DNA of 64,000 nucleotides from Deltaproteobacteria bacterium (GCA_017644045.1 JAEPMI010000007.1:186001-250000); one strand, 5' to 3'; positions 8,191-16,724 are shown, numbered from the stretch's first letter. The notes: a model not told the origin generated them from the letters alone. Made by a program: numbers and translations.

Positions 8191-9053
8191 TCGGCGGCCT
8201 CCTCGGCCGGGGCGGGACGGAAGCGCTGCTCCGGCCCGGGCGGATCGTAGACCTGGTAGGCACGGAGCGGTGCCGTGCCCGGCTCGTAGCCGTGCTCCAC
8301 GTCGGGCGGCACGTAGACGACCATTCCCGGCGCGATCGCGAAGCGGCGCTCACCCAGGATCATCGTGCCGTCGCCGCTGTCGATGAAGAGCACCTCGGCG
8401 GTGCCCTCGTGGGTGTGGACCGGCACCGGCAGGTCGGCCTCCCCTTCGAGGATCGCGAAGGACCCGAAGGTCGCCCCCTCGTTCGTGTCGAGCAGGATCC
8501 GAACCTCCAGCTTGCCGCCGGCGTTGGGCAGCACCTCGACGCTCCCGATGTCCATGACGATGTCGCCCATCACCCGCTCCGCACAGACCGGAGCAGCCCC
8601 CTCATCGGAGTCGGCGTCGGGGTCGGCGTCCGAGTCGGCCTCCGCGTCCCCCTCCTCCGCCATCGCGACCGGCACGTTCAGGCTCACGATCGCCGTCGAC
8701 GCCTCGATGGCCATCAGCTGCGTCTCGCGCTGCGTCCGGTAGAGCGTCCCACCCGGCAGGTCTTCGTCCGCCGGGGTCCGCAGGTTCCCGTTCTCCACGA
8801 AGACCACGACCTCGGTGCACGCCCCACCGGGGAGCTCGAGCGACTGCCCCATCGGAACCGTGACTCGCCCGAGCCGAACGCGCGGGCCACCCTCGGTCGG
8901 GAGCTCGGGCGCGACGTCGCTACCCGTCTCACCGCCACCGCCGCCGACCATCGACTCGTCGTCGATCGGCGGGATCTCCGGAGGCGGCGTGCTGGTGCCG
9001 CCGCACCCGAGGGCGACGGTCAGCGCGAGCGAGGCAACAACGAGTCGGGCCAT
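8187..9053 (-). CDS. Cupin-domain lipoprotein
   Basis: 288-residue predicted lipoprotein (MARLVVASLALTVALGC start, lipobox VALGC). A Gly/Ser-rich linker is followed by a beta-rich segment, an acidic Asp/Ala/Glu stretch (~residues 152-166) and a C-terminal cupin_2 domain. That domain shows HTHEGTAEVLFI and PPDVEHG, giving the two His, Glu and third His expected for a metal site. ATG 9053 is chosen because it begins the signal peptide; the open frame upstream of it is antisense-like sequence running into arsS. It follows arsS by 40 bp on the same strand. Ligand or enzymatic role unknown. Confidence 0.82.
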   Translation of the reverse strand: MARLVVASLALTVALGCGGTSTPPPEIPPIDDESMVGGGGGETGSDVAPELPTEGGPRVRLGRVTVPMGQSLELPGGACTEVVVFVENGNLRTPADEDLPGGTLYRTQRETQLMAIEASTAIVSLNVPVAMAEEGDAEADSDADPDADSDEGAAPVCAERVMGDIVMDIGSVEVLPNAGGKLEVRILLDTNEGATFGSFAILEGEADLPVPVHTHEGTAEVLFIDSGDGTMILGERRFAIAPGMVVYVPPDVEHGYEPGTAPLRAYQVYDPPGPEQRFRPAPAEEAAE

Positions 9054-9093
9054 GCGCGCGGAGCATGACCACCAGGGCCCGGCGAGCGCAAGG

Positions 9094-10164
9094 TCACGCC
9101 GTGGAGCCCCCGCAGCTCGACCCTGCGCCAGCCGTGCAGCCGTAGCAGTGGCGCTCGGTGGCGATCGAGCGACCTTCGAGGAGCGCGGCGTCGAAATCGC
9201 GGACGTGGGCGATCGGCCCACGCACCGGCATGTCGAGCATCTGATTGAAGTCGCAGTCGTAGAGCTGGCCATCCCAGCCGACGCTGAGCGTGTTCCGACA
9301 CATGACTCCGAGCGCGGCAGCGGGGTTGAACGCTCCGACCAGCTTGGCCATGTAGGCCTCGAGGTTGCCGCTCTCGTCGAGCCACTCGAGGTAGCGGCTG
9401 ATCGGCATGTTGGTGATCGTGTAGAGGGCGTCGAAGCGCACGTCGTGACGCGCGGCCATCTCGCGCTTCCACTCGCGCTCGAGCGACGCCTGCCCGCCGG
9501 GAAGGAACGCCCCCGCCGGGTTCGTGACCAACACCAGCCGGAGCCCGGAGCGACCGTCGCCGTAGCCGAGCGCGTTGAGCCGCCGCAGCGCGCGAATGGA
9601 CTTGTCGTAGACTCCTTCGCCGCGCTGACGGTCGGTGTTCAGCGCGCGGACGTGCGGCAGCGAGCAGACCACCTCGACCTGGTGCTCCGCGAGGAACTCC
9701 GGCAGGTCGCGGTGCGCCGCGGTCTCGATGATGGTGAGGTTGCAGCGGTCCATCACGTGCCGGCCGAGCTTGCGCACCTCTTCCACCAGGAAGCGGAAGT
9801 GCGGGTTCAGCTCCGGCGCTCCCCCGGTGATGTCGACCGTCGGGATGTCGGTCTTCGCGAGCGCCTCGAGGCACTGCTCCATCGTCTCCCGGCTCATCAC
9901 CTCGCGGCGGTCCGGCCCGGCGTCCACGTGGCAGTGCCGGCAGGTCTGATTGCAGAGCCTGCCCACGTTGATCTGAAAGATCTCGATGGGCCCGGTCGCG
10001 AGCGGCGCGAGGCCGGCGTCCGCGATCGACTCCTCGAACTCGCGGGCGATCGGGAGCTCGCGCAGCACCTCGAGCTGGTGCGCCGCCGACGCGAGCGGCG
10101 AGCGGCGCTGCTGCAACGAGGGGAGCGTTCGACGTGGACGGGGGGTCAGAGCGGGCTGGGTCAC
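9094..10164 (-). CDS. arsS: Arsenosugar biosynthesis radical SAM protein ArsS
   Basis: Radical SAM enzyme of the ArsS family, which joins a 5'-deoxyadenosyl group to methylated arsenic during arsenosugar synthesis. In the 356-residue product the [4Fe-4S] motif CNQTCRHC is at residues 71-78, preceded by IFQINVGRL. DITGGAPELNPHFRF contains the GGAPE-type SAM-binding motif. The C-terminal DUF3641-like part ends in the hallmark HCYGCTAGAGSSCGGSTA with three further Cys. Some family members use selenocysteine at the motif; here ordinary TGC/TGT codons are read and there is no in-frame TGA. GTG 10164 overlaps the AhpD-like gene stop by 4 bases (GTGA). No arsM methyltransferase gene is present in the window. 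Confidence 0.93.
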   Translation of the reverse strand: MTQPALTPRPRRTLPSLQQRRSPLASAAHQLEVLRELPIAREFEESIADAGLAPLATGPIEIFQINVGRLCNQTCRHCHVDAGPDRREVMSRETMEQCLEALAKTDIPTVDITGGAPELNPHFRFLVEEVRKLGRHVMDRCNLTIIETAAHRDLPEFLAEHQVEVVCSLPHVRALNTDRQRGEGVYDKSIRALRRLNALGYGDGRSGLRLVLVTNPAGAFLPGGQASLEREWKREMAARHDVRFDALYTITNMPISRYLEWLDESGNLEAYMAKLVGAFNPAAALGVMCRNTLSVGWDGQLYDCDFNQMLDMPVRGPIAHVRDFDAALLEGRSIATERHCYGCTAGAGSSCGGSTA

Positions 10165-10499
10165 ATGCTGATCTTCTTGGCGTGGTTGCGCATCTGGGTG
10201 CCGTGCACCAGCGACGCCCCGCCCCGGATCGCCGCCGCCACGTGCACCGCCTCGGTCATCTGCTCGAGGTCCGCGCCCTTCTCGAGCGCCCCCTTGGAGT
10301 AGGCATCGATGCAGTAGGGGCACTGGACCGCGTGGGCCACCCCGAGCGCGATCAGCGCCTTCTCGCGGGCGGTGAGCGCGCCGTCGGCGAAGACCGCGCC
10401 GTACCAGGCGAAGAACTTCTCCGCGAGGTCCGAGCGCACCTCGCCGATCTCGCCGAACTTCCCGAGGTCCTCGGAGTGATAGTAGTGGTCGTGGCTCAT
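10161..10499 (-). CDS. Arsenosugar-associated AhpD/carboxymuconolactone decarboxylase-like protein
   Basis: 112-residue single-domain AhpD-like protein of the subfamily found beside arsS. It begins MSHDHYYHSEDLGKFGEIGEV and has the redox motif HAVQCPYCIDAY with Cys60 and Cys63 and His56, the CxxC-type active site of alkylhydroperoxidase D-like proteins. Its exact reaction in arsenosugar metabolism is not established; the tight coupling to arsS is the main evidence of a shared pathway. It starts 54 bp after the kinase gene stop and GCGAGGA precedes the ATG. Confidence 0.9.
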   Translation of the reverse strand: MSHDHYYHSEDLGKFGEIGEVRSDLAEKFFAWYGAVFADGALTAREKALIALGVAHAVQCPYCIDAYSKGALEKGADLEQMTEAVHVAAAIRGGASLVHGTQMRNHAKKISM

Positions 10500-10553
10500 C
10501 GGTCCTCGCTGTATGGGGATGACGAGCTTCCGTTAGCCCGCCAAGAGGACGCT

Positions 10554-11513
10554 TTAGCCGGAACCGCGGAGGGTCGCCACGAAGGCCTCCGGTGCCAGCG
10601 CCTCGACCCGGTCGAGCCGAAGCAGCATGCGGCGGTAGTCCTTGTGCACCCCCACCGCGCCTTCGGCGCGCAGGTGGAAGTCGGTGATGCGGGTCACCGT
10701 AAAGCGAAGGGCCGCCGCGCAGCAGAGGTCGCGCAGCGAACGCGCCTCGGCGTCGGAGAGCGGCCGCTCGGCCTCGTAGCCCGCGAGCATCGCCCGAGCG
10801 AGCGACCAGTCGAAGTCGTCGCCGACGCACCAAGCGAGAATGGCCACCGCCAGGTCGTAGGCGAGCGTGTCCCAGGCCGCGCTCTCCCAGTCGATGGCGG
10901 CCGAGAGCGTGTCGCCTTCCCAGAGCACGTTGTCGCGGAAGAGGTCGCCGTGGGTCAGCCCCCGCGGGAGGTCCGGCGGCACGTCGATCATCGCGAAGCC
11001 TGCCTCGAGCCGGTTGCAGACCGGCGCGAGCTCCCCGCGCCGTGGGATGCGCCCCATCCGCTTGGCGAGCGAGCGGCGGTCGAAGCGGCTCGTCCGGCGC
11101 CAGCCGAGGTCGGCGCAGGCGAGGTGCACCCGAGCAAGCAGGCCGCCGACCGCGGTGCAGCGCGCCTCGGTGACCGCCTTCTGGCAGCTCATCTCGCCAC
11201 CCGCGAGCTCGAAGAGGGCCACCGGCTTGCCCGCAACGCGCAGCGCTCCCGGAGGCGGACCCTCGATCCGCTTGGGGATCGGCACGTCGTGCTCGGCGAG
11301 GTGCCGGAGGGTGGCCCACTCGAAGGCGACGCCATCGGTGTCCTGCTCCTCGTAGATCCGCAGGAAGACCCGGCGACCGTCGGCGAGGTCGAGGAAGAAG
11401 TTGGAGTTCACCGAGCCGGCGGCGATCGGGTGGATCTCGGTGACCGCCGGCAATCCGTGCGCCTCGGCCACGCGGGTGGCGTCGGCGGTGGGCAGCTCCG
11501 TCAGGACCGCCAT
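10554..11513 (-). CDS. thrB: Homoserine kinase type II (APH-fold phosphotransferase)
   Basis: 319-residue kinase with the aminoglycoside phosphotransferase fold. Features are the N-terminal glycine loop IAAGSVNSNFF, LRIYEEQ with the ATP-binding neighbourhood, the catalytic loop GLTHGDLFRDNVLW (Brenner-type HGDxxxxN) at about residue 195, and AAIDWESAAWDTLAYDLAVAI with the metal-binding Asp. The DLFxDNV plus following AYDLA block matches ThrB type II, which phosphorylates homoserine for threonine synthesis. APH paralogues with other substrates look similar, so the assignment is probable rather than certain. It overlaps the upstream hypothetical gene by 13 bp and precedes the arsenosugar pair, an unusual context for a threonine gene. 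Confidence 0.75.
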   Translation of the reverse strand: MAVLTELPTADATRVAEAHGLPAVTEIHPIAAGSVNSNFFLDLADGRRVFLRIYEEQDTDGVAFEWATLRHLAEHDVPIPKRIEGPPPGALRVAGKPVALFELAGGEMSCQKAVTEARCTAVGGLLARVHLACADLGWRRTSRFDRRSLAKRMGRIPRRGELAPVCNRLEAGFAMIDVPPDLPRGLTHGDLFRDNVLWEGDTLSAAIDWESAAWDTLAYDLAVAILAWCVGDDFDWSLARAMLAGYEAERPLSDAEARSLRDLCCAAALRFTVTRITDFHLRAEGAVGVHKDYRRMLLRLDRVEALAPEAFVATLRGSG

Positions 11514-11944
11514 GCGCGCGCGACGGGGTCGAAGAGATCGGCGAAACGCTCGGCGCCGTGCGGGAGCGTCCCTCGGTGGTGGCGCCAGAGGAGCTGGGCC
11601 GCTTCGTCCACGGCTCGCTCGAGCGGCTGGGTCTCGAGGCCCTCGACGTCGAGGCGGTCGTGGACCGCCACTCGGCCGCGGGCGATTTCCAGGGCGCCGG
11701 GCTCGTCGTTCGCGACCAGGAACACGGACTCGCCATCCCGAAACGCACGGCCCGGCGTGACGCGGGCCGTCGCCAGGGCGCGGGCCTCCGCGGGGTTCGC
11801 GGCCGCCCCGACGAGCCGCGCGAGCAAACGGCCGAACTCGGCACCATGGGCGCGCGCCAAGAGCCCCAGAAGCGCCTCACGCTCCGGTTGGCTCAGCGCC
11901 GCCAGGGCCGTCGCCAGCGCTCGAGCGGCCTCGTCGCACTCCAT
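11501..11944 (-). CDS. Hypothetical protein upstream of the kinase gene
   Basis: 147 residues, no recognised domain. The N-terminal half is Ala/Leu-rich and helical (EAARALATALAALSQPEREALLGLL), the C-terminal half mixed (VFLVANDEPGALEIARGRVAVHDRLD, LLWRHHRGTLPHGAERFADLFDP). The residue composition looks like a soluble protein, unlike the antisense frames nearby, and the frame overlaps the start of thrB by 13 bp, which supports a real gene. I chose ATG 11944; an in-frame ATG at 12070 would add 42 residues of Arg/Pro-rich sequence that looks non-coding. No function can be proposed. Confidence 0.6.
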   Translation of the reverse strand: MECDEAARALATALAALSQPEREALLGLLARAHGAEFGRLLARLVGAAANPAEARALATARVTPGRAFRDGESVFLVANDEPGALEIARGRVAVHDRLDVEGLETQPLERAVDEAAQLLWRHHRGTLPHGAERFADLFDPVARAWRS

Positions 11945-12091
11945 CGCCCGTTCCGCGAGTCCTTCGAAGGACGAAGGGAGGCGGGCGCGCTGGAGTCCTG
12001 GAGAGCCCGTGGTTGGTCGCGAGCGACGCACGCCCCACCTCTGCCACGGGTGCCGCGCGAGTCCAACCATGGATCCGGGCTTCAGCCATCC

Positions 12092-12121
12092 TTGACCGCT
12101 GGCGCCACCGGTGTGTAGAGC
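12092..12121 (+). promoter_or_regulatory. Sigma-70-type promoter for the sigma-factor gene
   Basis: TTGACC (12092-12097), 18-bp spacer, TAGAGC (12116-12121). The expected start near 12128 leaves a short leader before ATG 12146. Confidence 0.5.
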
Positions 12122-12145
12122 AGTTCGCAGGGGACGGAACACTCG

Positions 12146-12817
12146 ATGAACCCGGAACAATCGGACGCCGACTTCGTCGAGGAGTACCGACCGCTCGTCG
12201 CGAGCATCGCCCAGAAAATTCGCGCTCGCTTCGAGCTGAGAGCCGAAATGGACGATCTCATGGCCTACGGCTTCGCGGGGCTGCTCGAAGCCAGGCGCCG
12301 CTACGACCCGACCCGGGGCGTCCAGTTCAACAGCTTCGCCTACTACCGCATCCGCGGCGCCATCATCGACGGCGTGCGCGACGGAGGCTTCCTCTCCCGC
12401 CGGGCCTACAAGCAGCTCAAGGCCGCCGAGGCCGCCCTCTACGTCGGCGAGTCCATCGGTGAAGCCCGCGCGGCCGACCCGAAGGCGCGGGCGGACAAAG
12501 AGAAGACCGCCGAGACCCTCCGCGACGCCATCACCAAGCTCAGCGCCTCGTGGACCATGGCGGCGCTCGGACAGAGCGAAGAAGAGCAGACCAAGGACGA
12601 TCCGGAGGAGGCGCTGCTCAGCCAGGAGATGAAGGAGCGCGTCCGGAAGATCGTGCCCACCCTCCCCGAGCGCGAGCGCCTCCTGGTCGAGGGCTTCTAC
12701 TTCCAGGGGCGGCGCTTCGATCACGTCGCCGAAGAGCTGGGCATCTCCAAATCGTGGGCCTCCCGGCTGCACCACAAGGCCCTCGGCCGGATCCGCGACG
12801 CGCTCGCGGAAGAATAG
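12146..12817 (+). CDS. FliA/WhiG-type (sigma-28-like) RNA polymerase sigma factor
   Basis: 223-residue group 3 sigma-70 factor. Region 2 is present at residues 8-80, with LVASIAQKIRARF, EMDDLMAYGFAGLLEARRRYDPTRGVQFNSFAYYRIRGAIIDGVRD, the strongly conserved sigma 2.1-2.4 block of FliA, WhiG and SigB-type factors. Region 4 is at residues ~165-220 with LPERERLLVEGFYFQGRRFDHVAEELGISKSWASRLHHKALGRIRDAL, the -35 binding helix-turn-helix. Region 3 is shortened. No flagellar gene is in the window and no anti-sigma gene is adjacent, so the regulon is unknown. The next gene, 44 bp downstream on the same strand, encodes a type III secretion inner-rod-like protein. Confidence 0.92.
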   Translation: MNPEQSDADFVEEYRPLVASIAQKIRARFELRAEMDDLMAYGFAGLLEARRRYDPTRGVQFNSFAYYRIRGAIIDGVRDGGFLSRRAYKQLKAAEAALYVGESIGEARAADPKARADKEKTAETLRDAITKLSASWTMAALGQSEEEQTKDDPEEALLSQEMKERVRKIVPTLPERERLLVEGFYFQGRRFDHVAEELGISKSWASRLHHKALGRIRDALAEE

Positions 12818-12860
12818 ACTAGCCACGCAACTCGCCCGCGCCGAGGACGAGAACGCCGGC

Positions 12861-13226
12861 ATGCCCGATCCCCTCACCACGCTGAGCGGCGCCGGACCCA
12901 TCCGCGCCGAGCTCGAACCCGCCCCGCGCCGAAGCGAACCCAGCCGTTCCTTCGCCGACCACCTCGAAGCCACCGAGGCCCCGCCGCCCGACGAGCCCTC
13001 CCCGGTGCTGGAGGCCATCGGCGACGCCGTCCGCTCCATCGGACGCGGCGAGCAGTTCGTCGACGGCGCCATCGCCCGCGCCCGTCGCGGCAAGAACCTC
13101 GAGCCCGGCCAGCTGCTCGCGCTCCAGGCCGGCGTCTACCGCTACACCCAGGAGCTCGAGCTCGCCGCGAAGCTGGTCGACAAGGCCACCGGCGCGGTGA
13201 AGCAGACGCTGCAGTCCCAGCAGTAG
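12861..13226 (+). CDS. Type III secretion inner-rod-like protein (YscI/HrpB family)
   Basis: 121 residues. The N-terminal 50 are Pro/Glu-rich and probably disordered. The C-terminal ~60 residues (FVDGAIARARRGKNLEPGQ, LLALQAGVYRYTQELELAAK, then LVDKATGAVKQTLQSQQ) closely follow the C-terminal signature of YscI/PscI/HrpB inner-rod proteins. In those proteins a helix ending KATxxVKQTLxxQ packs inside the type III secretion needle base. No other secretion apparatus gene is nearby. The spacing (44 bp from the sigma gene, 23 bp to the lipoprotein gene) fits co-transcription. Assignment rests on this C-terminal pattern; FliE-like rod proteins are the main alternative. Confidence 0.65.
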   Translation: MPDPLTTLSGAGPIRAELEPAPRRSEPSRSFADHLEATEAPPPDEPSPVLEAIGDAVRSIGRGEQFVDGAIARARRGKNLEPGQLLALQAGVYRYTQELELAAKLVDKATGAVKQTLQSQQ

Positions 13227-13249
13227 CCCTTGGAATTCCGGCGCCGACC

Positions 13250-14938
13250 GTGCGACGCACGAGCGTGCGGCCGCTCCTCACCCTCCTGCTCGTCCTGGCC
13301 GGCTGTCACGCCGGCGAGCCCTGTGAGGACGGCAGCGAGTGCGAGGCGGAGCGAGTCTGCAGCGTCCGCGGCGCGTGTGTGAGGCCCGCGCCAGGCGTGT
13401 GCGCCATTCGTCGGACCACCTTCGAAGTGGAGCCCGCCGGTGCACCGCAGCTCGACCTGCTCTTCGTCATCGACGACACCACCAGGATCGAGTGGCAAGC
13501 CGACCTGATCGCGGAGGTTCCGCGGCTCCTCACCGCCTTGGCGCGGGGTGGGCTGCCGGGCTTCGAGGGCAGCGCGACCTCGGTCGACTCCTTCCACCTC
13601 GGGGTCGTCACCTCCGACATGGGCACCGGGCCGGACGGAGCCTGCGGCTCGGTGTTCGGGAAGGACGGTTTGCTGCAGACGGTGGGGGACCTCTCGGCGT
13701 TCTGCCTGGCGGACCATCCGCCGTGGCTCGAGTTCGGCGCGCGACCGCTCGACCTCCGCGACGGCGGAGACCACGCAAGGTGTGTGATGTCCGCCCTCGG
13801 CTACCAGGGCTGTGGCTTCGAGCAGCCGCTCGAAGCCACGCTGAAGGCCCTGACACCGAGAACGAGCCCCCTTCGGTTCTCCGGGAACACCGTGGGCCAC
13901 GCCGACGGCGCGAACGCCGGCTTCCTTCGTGAGGACTCGCTCTTGGCGATCATCACGCTCGGGGACGAGGACGACTGCTCGGCCCACGACACCGACGTGT
14001 ACGACCTCGAGGACCCGAGCATCACGATCCCCGCCAACCTGAGATGCATCCACGAGCCCTCACTCCATCCGATCTCCCGCTACGTGGAGGGACTGCTGAC
14101 GCTGCGCGACGACCCCGGCCGCCTCTTCTACGGCGTGCTGGGTGGTGTCCCAGTCGACGCGGTCCCGAGCGAGGACGCGCCGGTGACGCCTCAGCTGGAG
14201 GCGCTGCTCTCCGACGCCCGAATGGAGTCGCGGCAGGCCGAGCTCGACTCGACCCAGCTCGTCGCGAGCTGTGACCGACCGGGCGAAGGGCGGGCCTACC
14301 CGCCCGAGCGAATCGTTCGAGTCGCCCATGGGCTTGCCGAAGCGGGTGCCTCGGTGTGGGTGGACTCGACGTGTCGGGAGACGCTCACCGATCCCGTGGA
14401 CCGGATGGCCCGCGTGATAGCCGCGGCTCTCGGTCCGAGCTGCCTGCCCCACGCCATCGAGCGCCGACCCGATGGACGGGTTCCATGCGAGCTGGTGGAG
14501 ATCGTCGACGGAGCCTGCGGTCCGGGCCGGGTTCTCCTCGAGCCCGAGGAACCAGGTCGGACGCGGTGCGCCATCGAGCAGCGAGTCGCCCTCGACGTGT
14601 TGCCGACCGAGCCCGGCTGGTTCTACGACGACTTCGGTCCGGCGGCAGTCGGCTGTGCGGATGGCCCCCACCGAGTCGCCTTCTCCGGCGGGCTCGAGCC
14701 GAGCGGCACGCTGGTCCTCGAGTGTGAGCAACGAGTGGGAGGAACCGAGCTGGGCGTCGGCACCCACTGCGCGGTTCACGCCGACTGCGCCGAGCTGCCG
14801 GCGGACGCGCCCTTCCCCCTCGGCCTCGGCTGCGACCACGGCTCCGGCGGCACGTGTCAGCCCCGGTGCGAGACGGATCGCGACTGCGACGGCGACTTCC
14901 GCTGCGAGGCGGAGACCGGCTTCTGCACTTGCTACTGA
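13250..14938 (+). CDS. Cys-rich VWA-like surface lipoprotein
   Basis: 562-residue predicted lipoprotein from GTG 13250: the signal ends LLVLAGC, then a Cys-rich stretch (CEDGSECEAERVCSVRGACV). From residue ~60 there is a VWA-like fold of the kind common in myxobacterial lipoproteins (LDLLFVIDDTTRIEWQ, FHLGVVTSDMG, LLAIITLGDEDDCS). The usual metal site DxSxS reads DDTTR, so metal binding is doubtful. The C-terminus has more disulphide-type motifs (CAVHADCAELPADAPF, CDHGSGGTCQPRC, CDGDFRCEAETGFCTCY). Adhesion or surface sensing is plausible but unproven. It ends 4 bp from the convergent tyrS stop. Confidence 0.8.
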   Translation: MRRTSVRPLLTLLLVLAGCHAGEPCEDGSECEAERVCSVRGACVRPAPGVCAIRRTTFEVEPAGAPQLDLLFVIDDTTRIEWQADLIAEVPRLLTALARGGLPGFEGSATSVDSFHLGVVTSDMGTGPDGACGSVFGKDGLLQTVGDLSAFCLADHPPWLEFGARPLDLRDGGDHARCVMSALGYQGCGFEQPLEATLKALTPRTSPLRFSGNTVGHADGANAGFLREDSLLAIITLGDEDDCSAHDTDVYDLEDPSITIPANLRCIHEPSLHPISRYVEGLLTLRDDPGRLFYGVLGGVPVDAVPSEDAPVTPQLEALLSDARMESRQAELDSTQLVASCDRPGEGRAYPPERIVRVAHGLAEAGASVWVDSTCRETLTDPVDRMARVIAAALGPSCLPHAIERRPDGRVPCELVEIVDGACGPGRVLLEPEEPGRTRCAIEQRVALDVLPTEPGWFYDDFGPAAVGCADGPHRVAFSGGLEPSGTLVLECEQRVGGTELGVGTHCAVHADCAELPADAPFPLGLGCDHGSGGTCQPRCETDRDCDGDFRCEAETGFCTCY

Positions 14939-14942
14939 GCGC

Positions 14943-16175
14943 TCAGGTCAGGGTGACTTCGGCGTAGGCGCGCTTGCCGGCGCGGACCACGTAGGGGCCG
15001 CCCTTGCCGAGCGTGGCCTGGATGTCGGTGACCTTCTCGCCGTCGATCTGGACCGCGCCGCCCTTGATGCGGCGGCGGCCCTCCGAGGTGCTCGGCACGA
15101 GGTTCGCGGCCGCGAGGAGCTGGGCGACGCCCATGGAGTCGCCCTCGACCTCGAGGGTGACCTTCGGCATGTCCTCGGGGACCTCGCCGCGGGAGAACTG
15201 CGCCTCCCACTTCCGCTCCGCCTCGTCGGCCTCGGGCTGGCCGTGGTAGCGGGCGACGATCTCCTTCGCGAGGGCCATCTTGGCCTTCTTCGGGTTCATC
15301 GACCCGTCGGCGCAAGCGGCCTTTCGCTTCGCGATCTCGGTCTTCGGCTCCGCGCTGAGCAGCTCGTAGTAGCGCCACATGACGCCGTCCGAGATGCTCA
15401 TGAGCTTTCCGAGCTGCGTCTCCGGCGGCTCGGCGACGCCGACGTAGTTGTCGAGCGACTTGCTCATCTTGTCGCCGACGATCTTCCCGTCCTCTTCGCG
15501 GGCGCTGAGGCCCTCGAGGATCGGCGTGGTCATCACGATCTGCGGCCGCTGGTCGAAGCGACCCATGATCTCGCGACCGACCATCAGGTTGAAGAGCTGG
15601 TCGGTGCCGCCGAGCTCGACGTCGCACTCGAGCGCGACGGAGTCGTAGGCCTGCACCAACGGGTAGAGGAGCTCGTGAATGGAGATCGAGGCGTGCTCGG
15701 CCCAGCGCTTGGAGAAGTCGTCGCGCTCCATCATCCGGGCGAGCGTGTAGCGGCCGGCCAGGCGGATGACGTCGTCGAACTTCAGCTCACCGAGCCACTC
15801 GGAGTTGTAGACGACCTTGGTCTTCTCGGGGTCCAGCACCTTGAACGCCTGCTCGGCGTAGGTCTTGGCGCCCTCGAGGATCTCCTCGCGGGTGGCGACC
15901 GGGCGGGTCGCGCTGCGGCCGGAGGGATCGCCGATCATCGCCGTGAAGTCGCCGACCACGAAGATCACCTGATGCCCGAGCTCCTGGAACTGGCGCATCT
16001 TGTTCATCAGCACCGTGTGACCGAGGTGCAGGTCCGGGCGGGTCGGGTCGAAGCCGGCCTTGATTTTGAGCGGCCGGCCCTCCTTCAGTCGCTTCAGGAG
16101 GTCTTCCTCGACGTGGAGGTCGACGACACCGCGCTTGAGCTCCTCGAGCTGCTCTTCCGGACTGAGGTGGGCCAT
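14943..16175 (-). CDS. tyrS: Tyrosyl-tRNA synthetase
   Basis: Class I aminoacyl-tRNA synthetase charging tRNA-Tyr. The 410-residue product has the HIGH equivalent HLGH within [20 protein letters not shown] (residue ~50), [16 protein letters not shown], and the KMSKS loop as [14 protein letters not shown] (residue ~240). The C-terminal S4 RNA-binding domain ends with [19 protein letters not shown]. The short spacing of its active-site blocks is that of the TyrZ-like bacterial group. It lies 42 bp downstream of the IHF/HU gene and probably shares its promoter. Confidence 0.97.
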   Translation of the reverse strand: MAHLSPEEQLEELKRGVVDLHVEEDLLKRLKEGRPLKIKAGFDPTRPDLHLGHTVLMNKMRQFQELGHQVIFVVGDFTAMIGDPSGRSATRPVATREEILEGAKTYAEQAFKVLDPEKTKVVYNSEWLGELKFDDVIRLAGRYTLARMMERDDFSKRWAEHASISIHELLYPLVQAYDSVALECDVELGGTDQLFNLMVGREIMGRFDQRPQIVMTTPILEGLSAREEDGKIVGDKMSKSLDNYVGVAEPPETQLGKLMSISDGVMWRYYELLSAEPKTEIAKRKAACADGSMNPKKAKMALAKEIVARYHGQPEADEAERKWEAQFSRGEVPEDMPKVTLEVEGDSMGVAQLLAAANLVPSTSEGRRRIKGGAVQIDGEKVTDIQATLGKGGPYVVRAGKRAYAEVTLT

Positions 16176-16217
16176 GGGGGCCGGAGTATGGCGCCAACGC
16201 GCCGGGGCGCCAGCAGC

Positions 16218-16595
16218 TCAGGCGGTGGAGCCGGGCTCGTCGGCTTCGGCCTTGGGCGCGGCCGCAGCGGCCTTGGCCTTCGCCGCCGCTTCTTCCTTGG
16301 CCTTCTGGCGCGCGACCAAGGGTGCGTTCACGAGCTCCTTGAGCTCCTTGCCCACCTTGAAGAAGGGCAGCCGCTTGGGCGGCACCGGCACGGGCTTGCC
16401 GGTCCGGGGGTTCCGACCGTTGTAGGCCTTGTAGTGGCGGACGGTGAAGCTCCCGAAGCCGCGAATCTCGATGCCCTGGTCACCTTCGAGGGCGGTGGTC
16501 ATCGCCTCGAACACGCAGTTGACCACCTGCTCGGCACGGCTCTTGGTGATCCGTGTCCGCTGGGCCACGGCGTCGATAAGCTCACTCTTCGTCAT
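16218..16595 (-). CDS. HU/IHF-family DNA-binding protein (integration host factor beta-like)
   Basis: 125-residue DNA-bending protein. Residues 1-94 are a full HU/IHF domain: MTKSELIDAVAQRTRITKSRAEQVV, then IEIRGFGSFTVRHYKAYNGRNPRTGKPV with the arm that inserts into the minor groove, and LPFFKVGKELKELVN. RGFGSF and ARNPKTG-like GRNPRTGKPV favour the IHF-beta (HimD) type. A low-complexity Ala/Lys/Glu tail (~30 residues) is added at the C-terminus, a feature seen in several myxobacterial and actinobacterial HU-like proteins. ATG 16595 matches the family start; an earlier in-frame ATG would add 17 residues absent from the family. Confidence 0.93.
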   Translation of the reverse strand: MTKSELIDAVAQRTRITKSRAEQVVNCVFEAMTTALEGDQGIEIRGFGSFTVRHYKAYNGRNPRTGKPVPVPPKRLPFFKVGKELKELVNAPLVARQKAKEEAAAKAKAAAAAPKAEADEPGSTA

Positions 16596-16617
16596 GGATG
16601 CTCTCCCGGGGCCCCCG

Positions 16618-16646
16618 AGCCTAAGGGGAGCTGTTGGGCGGGTCAA
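16618..16646 (-). promoter_or_regulatory. Sigma-70-type promoter for the IHF-like gene and tyrS
   Basis: Minus-strand TTGACC (16646-16641), 17-bp spacer, TAGGCT (16623-16618); the expected start near 16611 lies 16 bp before ATG 16595. Confidence 0.65.
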
Positions 16647-16694
16647 CAGCGATTCCGGGCACTTGCACCCGGTTCACCCAATCGTCGAAGTCTG

Positions 16695-16724
16695 TTGATG
16701 CGAAATTCCCCTTTCGGGTATGGT
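16695..16724 (+). promoter_or_regulatory. Possible promoter for the HEAT-repeat gene
   Basis: TTGATG (16695-16700), 18-bp spacer, TATGGT (16719-16724), within the relatively AT-rich segment of the divergent intergenic region. Leader would be about 70 nt. Confidence 0.45.

Noticed and set aside
9094-10499. Selenocysteine in ArsS or its AhpD-like partner
   Set aside because: Some family members are selenoproteins, but both frames here have ordinary Cys codons at the motif and no in-frame TGA.
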